DNA of 64,000 bases from Hoeflea marina (lineage in GTDB: Bacteria > Pseudomonadota > Alphaproteobacteria > Rhizobiales > Rhizobiaceae). The notes under the pieces are model-generated. The model did no database searches, was not told the DNA's origin, and was given only the letters and a program-made list of their open reading frames with translations. Shown here piece by piece: positions 25,449 to 33,309 of this stretch (positions within the stretch are counted from its first letter, which is position 1; each line of letters begins with the position of its first letter). The stretch is from assembly GCF_003182275.1 (NCBI RefSeq), contig NZ_QGTR01000006.1:124001-188000 (forward strand). Direction: 5' to 3'. A program made the position numbers and the translations under genes.

Positions 25449-25907
25449 GTGCAAGTGGATGACTTTGACCGCAAGCTCATGCGGCTTCTGCAGCAGGATG
25501 CCCGGCTGACCAACAACGAACTGGCGCAGGCGATCAACCTCTCGGCATCCCAGTGCTCGCGGCGGCGGATGCGGCTGGAGGAGGCCGGCATCATCCGGGG
25601 CTACCGGGCGGAACTCGATCGCGAGAAGCTCGATCTGGGCATCGTCAACATCATCACGGTGACGCTTGCCACCCACAATCGGGACAATGCCCAACGCTTC
25701 GCGCGCCTGATCAAGAGTCTGCCCGCGGTGCTGGAAGCCTATTCGCTGACCGGCGAAATGGACTACATCATCAAGGTGGTGACGCCGGATCTCAGGACCC
25801 TCTCGGCTTTCGTCAGCGACGTGTTGCTGCCGCACGAATCGGTGCAGCACGTCAAGACGGCGATCGTGCTCGACACCTTGAAGGAAGGCGCTGCGCTGCC
25901 GATCTAG
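25449..25907 (+). CDS. Lrp/AsnC-family regulator (probable hpd regulator)
   Basis: A 152-residue feast/famine regulator. It has an N-terminal helix-turn-helix (DDFDRKLMRLLQQDARLTNNELAQAINLSASQCSRRRMRLEEAGIIRGY) and a C-terminal RAM ligand domain (about 70-145, with YSLTGEMDYIIKVV). The GTG start at 25449 after GGAG is preferred to an ATG at 25407, whose extra residues lack similarity. Divergence from hpd points to control of tyrosine breakdown with an aromatic amino acid as ligand. Confidence 0.9.
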   Translation: MQVDDFDRKLMRLLQQDARLTNNELAQAINLSASQCSRRRMRLEEAGIIRGYRAELDREKLDLGIVNIITVTLATHNRDNAQRFARLIKSLPAVLEAYSLTGEMDYIIKVVTPDLRTLSAFVSDVLLPHESVQHVKTAIVLDTLKEGAALPI

Positions 25908-26111
25908 AGAATGTGCAGACGGAATGAATTTCATTTCGTCATAGGAAAATGTGACAGATCAAAAGCTTAGAGCGGTCTGCGCTTCAGTGAAAAGCAGAAG
26001 CGTTCTGAGGGCGGCAACGCGGGAGCTGCGGTTTCAGGGCAAGGCACGGGGTGACAACCCGTCATCCCGCAGCCAAGCTCGTCCACGCGATTCGAACGAA
26101 AGGACGACCTG

Positions 26112-26759
26112 ATGACCAATCTTCGCGCCGGCATCATCCCGGTGACTCCGTTCCAGCAGAACTGCACCGTGCTGTTCGACGAGGGCACCCGCGAAGGCGT
26201 CGTCGTCGATCCGGGGGGCGATGTCGAGGTGATCGAACAGACGATCCGCGAGAACGGGCTCAAGATCACCGCCATCTGGCTCACCCACGGCCACATCGAC
26301 CATGCAGGCGGCGCCGATGAACTGCGCGAAAAGCTCGGCGTCCGCATCATCGGACCGCACGAAGCCGACCTGCCGCTGCTGTCGGGGCTGGAGCAGCAGG
26401 CGAAGATGTTCAACATGGATGGCGATGTCCGCAATGTCATCCCCGACACCTGGCTCAAGGACGGCGACACGGTCTCCTTCGGCGACCATCACTTCGAGGT
26501 CTATCACACACCGGGGCATGCTCCGGGCCATGTGATCTATTTCAACCGGGTGCAGAATTTCGCCCATCTCGGCGACGTGCTGTTTTCCGGCTCCGTCGGT
26601 CGCACCGACCTGCCGGGCGGCGACCACCAGACGCTGATGAACTCCATTCGCGACAAGGTGCTGCCGCTGGGGGACGATGTCGGCTTCATCTGCGGCCACG
26701 GGCCGGGCGGCCGGATCGGCGAGGAGCGCCGGACCAATCCCTACCTGAAGGGCCTCTGA
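26112..26759 (+). CDS. Metallo-beta-lactamase-fold hydrolase, glyoxalase II-like
   Basis: A 215-residue cytoplasmic hydrolase. The zinc-site motifs are all present: THGHIDHAGG (residues about 57-66), the His in HTPGHAPGHV (near 136), the bridging Asp in HLGDVLFSGSVGR (near 153) and the final His in CGHGPGGRIGEER (near 198). The GHGPGG end and the short length match the YcbL-type glyoxalase II-like group that hydrolyses thioesters such as S-lactoylglutathione. GAAAGG lies upstream of the start. The gene is alone; a terminator follows. Confidence 0.9.
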   Translation: MTNLRAGIIPVTPFQQNCTVLFDEGTREGVVVDPGGDVEVIEQTIRENGLKITAIWLTHGHIDHAGGADELREKLGVRIIGPHEADLPLLSGLEQQAKMFNMDGDVRNVIPDTWLKDGDTVSFGDHHFEVYHTPGHAPGHVIYFNRVQNFAHLGDVLFSGSVGRTDLPGGDHQTLMNSIRDKVLPLGDDVGFICGHGPGGRIGEERRTNPYLKGL

Positions 26760-26777
26760 ACGCAGCCCGCAGACACG

Positions 26778-26812
26778 AAAATGCCGGCCCTTGCGGGGCC
26801 GGCATGTCGTTC
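26778..26812. terminator. Bidirectional hairpin terminator
   Basis: Perfect 10-bp stem ATGCCGGCCC (26781-26790) with GGGCCGGCAT (26796-26805), loop TTGCG, placed between the converging hydrolase and BA14K genes. Four A precede it (four T on the minus strand); on the plus strand only GTCGTTC follows. Confidence 0.75.
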
Positions 26813-26826
26813 AGTCCGAGCGGGTG

Positions 26827-27267
26827 TCAGTTGGCGACGCAGAAATGGTCGCGTCCGTCATACCCGCGGTAGGTGCCGGTGCGATCGTTGAACGACCGAT
26901 AGCGGTTGTCGCAGTAGCGGTACCATGCGGGTGTCCAGGGCTCGATGCTGCCGCTGTACTGGACACCGCGCGAATTGTTGTTGATGGCACCGCCGATGAT
27001 GGCGCCGGCAGCAAGGCCGCCGAGAATGCCGAGCGCCACGCCGCTGTTGTCGTTGTGGCGGTAGTGGCGGCCGTAATGACGTCCGTAATGGCCTGAGCGG
27101 TTGCGATACTTCCACTGCTGGTTCTGGTTCTGCCCCATTTCGCGCAGATTGGGGCGACCGTACTTCTCGTTGTTCCAGCTGCCATCGGCATGCGCGCTGG
27201 CAAGCGGCGCAATGGCCGTGACGGCGGAGATGACCGCGATTGCAATTGTTCTGGTGATGGTCCTCAT
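26827..27267 (-). CDS. BA14K family exported protein
   Basis: A 146-residue secreted protein. The N-terminal signal peptide (MRTITRTIAIAVISAVTAIA, cleavage after ASAHA) is followed by a polar Asn/Arg/His-rich linker with repeated HYGRHYGRHYRH, a glycine-rich hydrophobic segment (ALGILGGLAAGAIIGGAI) and a C-terminal BA14K motif (YRYCDNRYRSFNDRTGTYRGYDG, ending HFC). BA14K was named for a Brucella antigen; related proteins are envelope lectin-like or structural. The ATG at 27267 follows AAAGGATG. Confidence 0.88.
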   Translation of the reverse strand: MRTITRTIAIAVISAVTAIAPLASAHADGSWNNEKYGRPNLREMGQNQNQQWKYRNRSGHYGRHYGRHYRHNDNSGVALGILGGLAAGAIIGGAINNNSRGVQYSGSIEPWTPAWYRYCDNRYRSFNDRTGTYRGYDGRDHFCVAN

Positions 27268-27702
27268 GACGACATCCTTTCCTGGCTTTTCGGGCCGCTG
27301 AAGCGTTGGCCGGTCTGACCGGTATGTGGTGGACTTTAGGTCACCGCGGCTGAACCGGACCTGAACGAATGCCTTTTTTGAGGGGGCTGACGATCCAGGG
27401 GTGTCCGGACAGAATTCGGGTAACTTTTGTCTTGACCACACAACGTTCGGCCAACGACTTGGTTCCGCGGAAACCACGTGTCCGCACACGACGTACAGCG
27501 GATTGCAAATCAGCAGCGTGTCAGTGGGAAACCGGAAAGGCGGCGATCCGGACTATCGACTGGACAGCATACGGCCCTTCAAATAAGCCCTTGTCATGCT
27601 GTTGCTCGCAGCTTGCAATGGATCTGCACCAGGCCAATGGCAGCATCCGAGCTGCAGCAACCCGACCCGGGTCCACCTTTGTTTCGAGATGGCTGTGCTC
27701 TC
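27268..27702. other. 435-bp region between BA14K and glycosyltransferase genes
   Basis: It separates divergent genes and has a lower GC content than its surroundings from about 27360 on. Several in-frame codons continue upstream of the glycosyltransferase start, but they show no family similarity. I see no RNA gene or clear terminator. The promoters of both flanking genes must lie here. Confidence 0.4.
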
Positions 27703-28458
27703 ATGTTGAAAACCTATGTCATCAATCTCGATCGCGCGTCCGAACGCATGGCCTACATGCGGGCGCAGCTCGACGGGCAGTCTTTTGCTTATGAGCGGAT
27801 AGCTGCCGTTGACGGTTCAAAACTGAAGCCGCCAATTCCCGGTTTTGACGAGCGCGGTTACAATCTTCTGCATGGCCGCCGCTTTCATCCCGGCGAAGTG
27901 GGCTGCTATCTCAGCCATATGGAGGCGCTGCGTCGATTTCTCGGCACGGATTGCCTGCATGCGCTCATTCTCGAGGATGATGGTGCACTGCCCGCCGATC
28001 TCGCGGCAGTGGTCGAGGAGGCACTGACCGCCGCAGAAGACTGGGACATATTGAGGCTCTCTTCGGTCAGCCATGGCCACAAATTTCCCGTGCGCCGGCT
28101 CCCGGGCGGCCACGAGCTGGCGGTCGCACTAACCCGTGAAAAAGGCTCGGGTGCCTATCTTGTGAACCGTCGCTGCGCCGAAGTGTTTTTGCGTCGGCTC
28201 GACCCGATGCGCATGGCCTGGGACATCGCCTACGACACGGAATATCTCATGGGTCTCAAAGCGTTGTTGATGATGCCTTTACCTGTCAGCCAGACCGGTG
28301 GCCCGGAAAGCCAGATCCAGATTCACAATCATCTCTACAAATTGCCGCGTTGGCGTTATCTGACGGTATTCCCCTGGAGGGCGTGGGTGGAAACCAATCG
28401 CGTAATTCATCGCGGATTTCGACTGCTGACGCTCAAGTGGCTATACCGACGATCCTGA
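27703..28458 (+). CDS. Glycosyltransferase family 25 (LPS type)
   Basis: A 251-residue soluble or peripheral membrane glycosyltransferase of the Lex/LgtB kind that adds a sugar, often galactose, to lipooligosaccharide. The family signatures are visible: YVINLDRASERMAYMRAQL at the start, HPGEVGCYLSHMEALR near residue 62, LHALILEDDGALP near 85 (the nucleotide-sugar/metal site) and the KGSGAYLVNRRCAEVFL block near 150. The ATG at 27703 fits the family start. Its stop overlaps the next gene by one base (TGATG), so the two envelope-polysaccharide genes are coupled. Confidence 0.9.
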   Translation: MLKTYVINLDRASERMAYMRAQLDGQSFAYERIAAVDGSKLKPPIPGFDERGYNLLHGRRFHPGEVGCYLSHMEALRRFLGTDCLHALILEDDGALPADLAAVVEEALTAAEDWDILRLSSVSHGHKFPVRRLPGGHELAVALTREKGSGAYLVNRRCAEVFLRRLDPMRMAWDIAYDTEYLMGLKALLMMPLPVSQTGGPESQIQIHNHLYKLPRWRYLTVFPWRAWVETNRVIHRGFRLLTLKWLYRRS

Positions 28459-29822
28459 TGTTGCCCGATGCTCTTGGCTGTGCAAAGGCTGTCGGGTTCC
28501 ATCAAAGCGGTGAGGCAAAGCAACCCGTGCGGCCACAAACTATCCATTCGTGGACGACTCGCCTGTTTCTACGTCGAAGGCGCTGGGACGGGTTCGCATT
28601 GTCGCTGGCCATCGCATTCCTGCCGGTGTTTTCGATTGTCAGTGTGGTGGTGTTCGGTTTCTTTGCTGGAGTGGGTGCATACGTCATTCTTGCAAGGCAT
28701 CGTGCCGTCAGGCTGATCAACCGGACCTTTCTTGCGGCTTCGGCTGTATTCGCGCTCAGCGCGGTAGCCCTTGCCGGGATCAACGGAAGTCTGATGTCGG
28801 ATTTCCGCTGGACGTCCTACGCGGCATATTATTTGTGCGGCGCGGTCTTCTTTGCGGGTTGGGTGCATTTCCGCAATCCACTGCGCCAAGCCGTGCTGGG
28901 CGCCCGGATCGGCGTCGTGCTGGCAAGCATCGCTTCGGTGGCGGAAGTTCTCGCTGGAGCCGATCGCGTCGGCTTCGGGAGCAATCAGGCAAACGCTGCT
29001 TTCGTCATCGCGGCAATCGCCATATTGACCCGGATCCGGGTCCCTGCAGCGCCGCGGCCTTTAGGCAATTCCAGGGCATGGTTCTATCTCGCAGTCATTC
29101 CCATGATGCTGACCGGCACGCGCTCCACCTTGCCGCTCATAGGCATTTGCGTGATTCTCGATCTGGCCGCCTGGCTGCGCGCGCGCCAGCCTTCCCGGAG
29201 GGTAGTTGTCGCGCTCGCAGCCGCGTTGGCGTTCGTCGTCCTCGTTCCTGCAATTGCGATCATGAGCTACCATCTGCCGTTGCCGGACGCAGTGGAGCGC
29301 ACTCGCATCGAATACCGGGCAATGATGGAGAATCCGCTCGACCATGACAACGGGCTGTCGATCCGGCTGGTGCTGTGGGATCACGCCTGGCAGGTGATCC
29401 GGACCAGGCCCTGGACCGGGTATGGCGGGGTGGCAAGCATGGCGCTGATCAAGGCCGATATCCCCGCCAATGGTGAGCGATTTGAAAGCTTCATCCATGT
29501 GCACAACCTGATAATGGATGAACTGCGAATCCGGGGTGTGATCGGCCTTGTGCTGCACCTTGGATTTTTCATTTTCGTCTTCAGCCAGATGTATCGCCGC
29601 GGCAATGCGGATATCCGCCAAAATGTCCTTACTTTTGCTTTCTGGATGGTGGTCTACGGTTCATTTCACGGGCTTCTGCAGGCAGATCGCAACATCATGG
29701 TGGTAACCATCTATATTACGCTCGTTCTGGCAAGCATCGACCGCAACCGATTTGCCCGCAGGCCCGATGACCGCGATGTCGTGACGGCCACCGGGATCAG
29801 GCGTAGCCAGGGTGCTTCCTGA
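28458..29822 (+). CDS. O-antigen ligase/polymerase family membrane protein
   Basis: A 454-residue membrane protein with about ten hydrophobic segments. The Wzy_C/WaaL-type periplasmic loop is recognisable: SIRLVLWDHAWQVIRTRPWTGYG (around residue 295-315), then FIHVHNLIMDELRIRGVIGLVLH with the conserved His-Asn. Such proteins ligate or polymerise O-antigen or exopolysaccharide at the periplasmic face. The start at 28458 overlaps the glycosyltransferase stop. Together they look like a two-gene surface-sugar module outside any large gene cluster. Ligase against polymerase cannot be decided from sequence alone. Confidence 0.82.
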   Translation: MLPDALGCAKAVGFHQSGEAKQPVRPQTIHSWTTRLFLRRRRWDGFALSLAIAFLPVFSIVSVVVFGFFAGVGAYVILARHRAVRLINRTFLAASAVFALSAVALAGINGSLMSDFRWTSYAAYYLCGAVFFAGWVHFRNPLRQAVLGARIGVVLASIASVAEVLAGADRVGFGSNQANAAFVIAAIAILTRIRVPAAPRPLGNSRAWFYLAVIPMMLTGTRSTLPLIGICVILDLAAWLRARQPSRRVVVALAAALAFVVLVPAIAIMSYHLPLPDAVERTRIEYRAMMENPLDHDNGLSIRLVLWDHAWQVIRTRPWTGYGGVASMALIKADIPANGERFESFIHVHNLIMDELRIRGVIGLVLHLGFFIFVFSQMYRRGNADIRQNVLTFAFWMVVYGSFHGLLQADRNIMVVTIYITLVLASIDRNRFARRPDDRDVVTATGIRRSQGAS

Positions 29823-29862
29823 CGGCTCGCCGCAGGGCTGGCAACCCGGGCGCGTGAAACCA

Positions 29863-29887
29863 GAAACCCGGCGTTCTTGCACCGGGT
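29863..29887 (-). terminator. Weak hairpin after the cold-shock gene
   Basis: On the minus strand ACCCGG (29887-29882) pairs with CCGGGT (29871-29866) around a 10-nt loop and is followed by TTC. The stem is only 6 bp and the T-run short, so it is a tentative terminator. Confidence 0.3.
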
Positions 29888-29913
29888 CCCGAAATTCGCG
29901 AGGCGTCGCCGGA

Positions 29914-30126
29914 TCAGGCGAGACGCAGATTGACGGCCTTGGGGCCCTTGCCGCGGCGGTCAGGCTCGGTGTCGAAGGAGACAACCTGGTTCTCGTTCAG
30001 GCCGGGAAGACCCGATGCCTGCACGGCGGAGATATGGACAAAGATGTCCGGACCGCCATTTTCGGGCTTGATGAAGCCAAAGCCCTTGTCGACATTGAAG
30101 AATTTTACGGTGCCAGTTTCGGCCAT
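29914..30126 (-). CDS. Cold-shock protein (CspA family)
   Basis: A 70-residue single-stranded nucleic acid-binding OB-fold protein acting as an RNA chaperone. The RNA-binding motifs KGFGFIKPE (RNP1) and DIFVHISAV (RNP2) are intact, and the start MAETGTVKFFNVDKG is typical of alphaproteobacterial members. A long gap upstream fits the long, temperature-responsive leader usual for csp genes, although I cannot assign its transcription start. Confidence 0.95.
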   Translation of the reverse strand: MAETGTVKFFNVDKGFGFIKPENGGPDIFVHISAVQASGLPGLNENQVVSFDTEPDRRGKGPKAVNLRLA

Positions 30127-30469
30127 GCTGTCAGGTCCTCTGATTGCCGACCGGAAACGCCCACGCGTCCGGCAAGCGACATGTCATATCCCGCATTGGC
30201 GCGGGGGTTATGGCAGGCAGTTCTTGACGTATTTGGAAAGGTCCTGATTGTGGCGGCGTAACCGAAATGACCTGCCGAAGCATGTCCGGTTTTCCCTGCC
30301 GCCCGAAGGTTTTGCGCGACTTCGGCTCGCATTGTTCTGGTCTTCCCGCGTTCGCAAATTGCCCGAACGGCTGAAATCATGCTTTCTTTGTCGAAAATTG
30401 GCAAGATTTTTTTTGCACGTATTGCGGTAGCACGGCCGGGCAGGCGAATTCGGCCCGGCCGATACCGGG
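30127..30469. other. 343-bp region upstream of the cold-shock gene
   Basis: It should contain the csp promoter and leader on the minus strand and the end of the DUF1344 transcript. It holds an AT-rich stretch with eight T in a row (30411-30418 on the plus strand) and no credible gene. Confidence 0.4.
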
Positions 30470-30715
30470 CTATTGCTTTACGCTGACAGCGGTCGCGTCG
30501 GTGCTGTTCTCTTCATGGGTGACGGTCACGTCTGCGCCCGTGCTGAGATCGCCGGGCTCGACGCCTTCGACAAGCACGTAGGTCTCGCCGGTGTCCAGAG
30601 TCAGCATCCGCGTGTTGATGTCATAGTTGCTGACCACGCCCTGGGTCTCGGCCGCAAAGGCCGTGCCGGCAAGCAGCAGCGCGGCAAGCGAAGCGGTTGC
30701 GAAGATCTTGATCAT
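30470..30715 (-). CDS. DUF1344 family exported protein
   Basis: An 81-residue protein with a signal peptide (MIKIFATASLAALLLAGTAFA, cleavage before AETQG). The mature part is a short beta-barrel-like domain, GVVSNYDINTRMLTLDTGETYVL..., matching DUF1344, a small periplasmic family common in Rhizobiales with unknown function. GGAGAG lies 6-7 bp before the ATG. It stands alone. Confidence 0.85.
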   Translation of the reverse strand: MIKIFATASLAALLLAGTAFAAETQGVVSNYDINTRMLTLDTGETYVLVEGVEPGDLSTGADVTVTHEENSTDATAVSVKQ

Positions 30716-30924
30716 GGTCGTTTCTCTCCTGTTGATACCCAGTGTTCGGGCTGTCCTGCCACGCCATTTAGGTAGAGGGCAGACATGTTTCCAATCACAT
30801 TCTGTTAATATACGTAATCAAAACAATGTCATAAAGCAGGCTCACAGGATCGGCCCATTGCCGTCCCCCGAGACCGGCGGATCCGCGCGCCTGTCCGGGG
30901 GAGGGCAGGCCGGGTCATCCGGCG

Positions 30925-31842
30925 CTACGCCGGGCGGTCGTGGGGTTCGATGCCGGGCACGGACGGCTTGCGCCGCATCAGCGTGGGGCCGACCTCGACG
31001 AGCAGGATGGCGAGGAAGATCAGCAGTCCGCCAAGATATCCAAGCGGCAATATGGTCTCGCCCAGGACGAGGGCGGCGAACAGGGCCGCAAACAGGGATT
31101 CCGTCGACAGGAAGATCGCCGCCTGCGGTGCGCTGGTATAGCGCTGGGCCACCACCTGCAGGGTGAACGCGATGCCGCTGGCGAACACCCCCGCGAACAG
31201 GATCTCGGGCAGGGCCGCGGCGATGGCTGCCGGATCGAGCGGTTCGCTGACCGATGCCACGGCAAGTCCGAGGCAGGCGGTTATGGCGAACTGGCTCAGC
31301 GACAGCGCGTAGGGCCGGTTGCTCTGGCTTGCAAAGCGGCCGATCAGGATCAACTGGACCGCCCACAGCACGGCGCAGGCGATTGTCAGATAGTCTCCGT
31401 GGTTGAGGGGCTCGGCCTGGCCGCCTGCCAGCAGCCAGATCCCCGCGAATGTCGTCAGCACCGCGGGCCAGACCAGAACATGGGGCCGGAGGCGAAGAAC
31501 CAGCAGGGAAATGACAGGGGTGAAAATCACATAGAGTCCGGTCAGGAACCCGGAATTGGTCACGCTGGTCGACAGCAGGCCAACCTGCTGCAGCCCCATG
31601 CCGGCAAACAGCGTCGCGCCGATGGCGACAAAGCCGCGGCGTGACGAGCGCGACAGGGGAGCGGTGGCCGAGCGCATTTCCCGTATCGCCAGCGGCGCAA
31701 CCACGAAGGAGGCGACGAGAAATCTCAGGCCGATGAACAGGAACGGGCCGATGGCGTCCATGGCCGTCGACTGGGCCACAAAGCCCATGCCCCAGATGGC
31801 GCCGGCAAGCAGAAGCAGCAGATTGGCCATCGGACGGGACAT
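30925..31842 (-). CDS. DMT-family transporter (two EamA domains)
   Basis: A 305-residue inner-membrane protein with ten predicted helices in two EamA repeats (about residues 5-140 and 150-285). Features are LLAGAIWGMGFVAQSTAM at the start, GLYVIFTPVIS at the end of the first repeat, and the second-repeat SGIAFTLQVVAQRYTSAPQAAIFLSTE followed by LGGLLIFLAILL. Such proteins export metabolites or drugs; substrate is not evident. The ATG at 31842 (MSRPMANLLL) is used because the upstream codons are low-complexity Ala/Arg. Confidence 0.88.
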   Translation of the reverse strand: MSRPMANLLLLLAGAIWGMGFVAQSTAMDAIGPFLFIGLRFLVASFVVAPLAIREMRSATAPLSRSSRRGFVAIGATLFAGMGLQQVGLLSTSVTNSGFLTGLYVIFTPVISLLVLRLRPHVLVWPAVLTTFAGIWLLAGGQAEPLNHGDYLTIACAVLWAVQLILIGRFASQSNRPYALSLSQFAITACLGLAVASVSEPLDPAAIAAALPEILFAGVFASGIAFTLQVVAQRYTSAPQAAIFLSTESLFAALFAALVLGETILPLGYLGGLLIFLAILLVEVGPTLMRRKPSVPGIEPHDRPA

Positions 31843-32068
31843 GAAACCTCGCGGGGGGACTGGGCGCCCGACGCGGTAGCAGTTGGCATTCCGCCGCGCA
31901 AGCCCGGCTCGGGCTGGCGCAGCCGCCGCCGCTGCGGACGGAACGCCAGCAGGCACACGGCATGTCCCGCGAGCTTGTCAGGCTCACGCGCCCGAAATGT
32001 CCCGGAACAGAACCTCAAGTTGCCGGCCGGGCGGCCGTTGCGGCGTCCGCCGACCTCGGTTCGTCGGT

Positions 32069-32644
32069 TCAGGCTGCGTGGTCTGCCCGGACCTGTTCTG
32101 CATCGCGCGAATTTGCCATATAGGCCGACACGGCGGCGCCGAGGATGGTTTCGGCCGCGACGGATTTGGTGTGGCTCTGCTCCGCCGGGGCGACGATCGA
32201 CTTGATCAGCAGATCGGTCGTCATCCAGTTCTGCGCCGCCACCGCCGTGAACCGCTGCGTGTCCGCGTCGCCTTCGACAGTGATTTCGTCGGCCTCCGCC
32301 CGGGTCTCGGACGCGTCCGCCGGAGCCAGGTCGGCGGCGGAGTTGCTTCGCGCCGCCCGGGAGGGATCGGCGTGCGGCGAGCCGGAGGGGGAAGCCGCAT
32401 GGGAGCCGGGGGCGCCGCTCGACCGGGTCATGCCGGTCGCGGTGTCGCCGGTCTGGCTTCCAGCAGCGAAGCTTGCGAGAGCGGGAAACGGGTTTGGCGC
32501 AGAGGGCGCAGAAGGAGCAGGAGGCTGGATGTCGCGCGGCGCCGCGGCGATGCTGGCGGGGCCGGAACCGGCGCCGGATTCAACGGCTGCGGGCGGACCG
32601 GTCGGCCGGACATAGGGTGAGGTCAGCGTGCTGGTGATGAGCAT
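32069..32644 (-). CDS. Conserved-looking protein of unknown function, Pro/Ala-rich N-terminus
   Basis: A 191-residue cytoplasmic protein without signal or membrane segment. Residues 1-12 (MLITSTLTSPYV) read like a conserved start; about 13-110 is low-complexity Ala/Pro/Ser; the C-terminal third (TQRFTAVAAQNWMTTDLLIKSIVAPAEQ, then SVAAETILGAAVSAYMANSRDAE) is regular and probably folded. I do not recognise a family. The minus-strand reading is preferred over the plus-strand frame across the same DNA, which is only Arg/Gly-rich. Confidence 0.6.
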   Translation of the reverse strand: MLITSTLTSPYVRPTGPPAAVESGAGSGPASIAAAPRDIQPPAPSAPSAPNPFPALASFAAGSQTGDTATGMTRSSGAPGSHAASPSGSPHADPSRAARSNSAADLAPADASETRAEADEITVEGDADTQRFTAVAAQNWMTTDLLIKSIVAPAEQSHTKSVAAETILGAAVSAYMANSRDAEQVRADHAA

Positions 32645-32774
32645 CGGTTTTCCGCAGATTTCTACTGCGGTACGGCATCGCACGACATCACTTTCGGACA
32701 GCTTTCCTTGCGCCCGTGCATTTGACGAAAATTTTAGATTCTCGCCGCCCGGGACGCTTGCCGGGAATGATCGC

Positions 32775-33263
32775 TCAGGGTTTGAGAAGCTGTTCGAGCC
32801 GCGCGCGGTTCTTGCCGAAGTCGTTGTTGCCGAGCTGCGAACGGGAATAAGCCATGATGCCGGTCATTCCGTCGGCAAGGGGCACCGCCTCGAAGTGGAT
32901 TACATCGGGAAACCGCATCCATCGCGTGTAGGTCACATAGCGGGCCTTGAGCTGATCCTTGTCCGTGTCGAGGCGGCGGGCGTGGGGATCGAGGGTCTTC
33001 AGTCTCCGGCCGAGTTCGCTGAGCACGTCAGCAGGCTCGCCGGAACGGGGATCGACGATGATGTCGGGGTTGTCGCAGAGGTCCTGACTGCAGGCCAGCG
33101 CGTCGTTGGGGACCGCGGAGCGGCGGCCGGCGCCGAAATCGAACTGCTCGCGGTCGGGCGAGCCGGCCAGCAGCACCCAGGTGCGCTCACGGCCGATGAA
33201 CAGAACGGCAAGGATCAGCAGGGCGACGATCGCCAGCAGTGCCAGTGCAATGGATTTGAACAT
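32775..33263 (-). CDS. DUF1499 family membrane-anchored protein
   Basis: A 162-residue protein with one N-terminal membrane helix (residues 4-24) and a soluble DUF1499 domain: ACSQDLCDNPDI with two Cys, RYVTYTRWMRFPDVIHFEAVPL, and the C-terminal YSRSQLGNNDFGKNRARLEQLL. The family is widespread and of unknown function. It lies 46 bp downstream of the sugar dehydrogenase gene on the same strand, so the two may be co-transcribed. Confidence 0.88.
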   Translation of the reverse strand: MFKSIALALLAIVALLILAVLFIGRERTWVLLAGSPDREQFDFGAGRRSAVPNDALACSQDLCDNPDIIVDPRSGEPADVLSELGRRLKTLDPHARRLDTDKDQLKARYVTYTRWMRFPDVIHFEAVPLADGMTGIMAYSRSQLGNNDFGKNRARLEQLLKP

Positions 33264-33309
33264 GATGCCTCCCTTCAGGCGGTCCCGGTTGATCCGGGTC
33301 CTTGCCTCG

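Noticed and set aside
26112-26759. A true metallo-beta-lactamase (antibiotic resistance)
   Set aside because: The short length, lack of signal peptide and the CGHGPGG end match glyoxalase II-like thioesterases rather than beta-lactamases.
30842-31987. A 381-codon minus-strand frame over the DMT transporter
   Set aside because: The alternative frame lacks membrane helices and is Arg/Pro-rich; the EamA frame explains the region.
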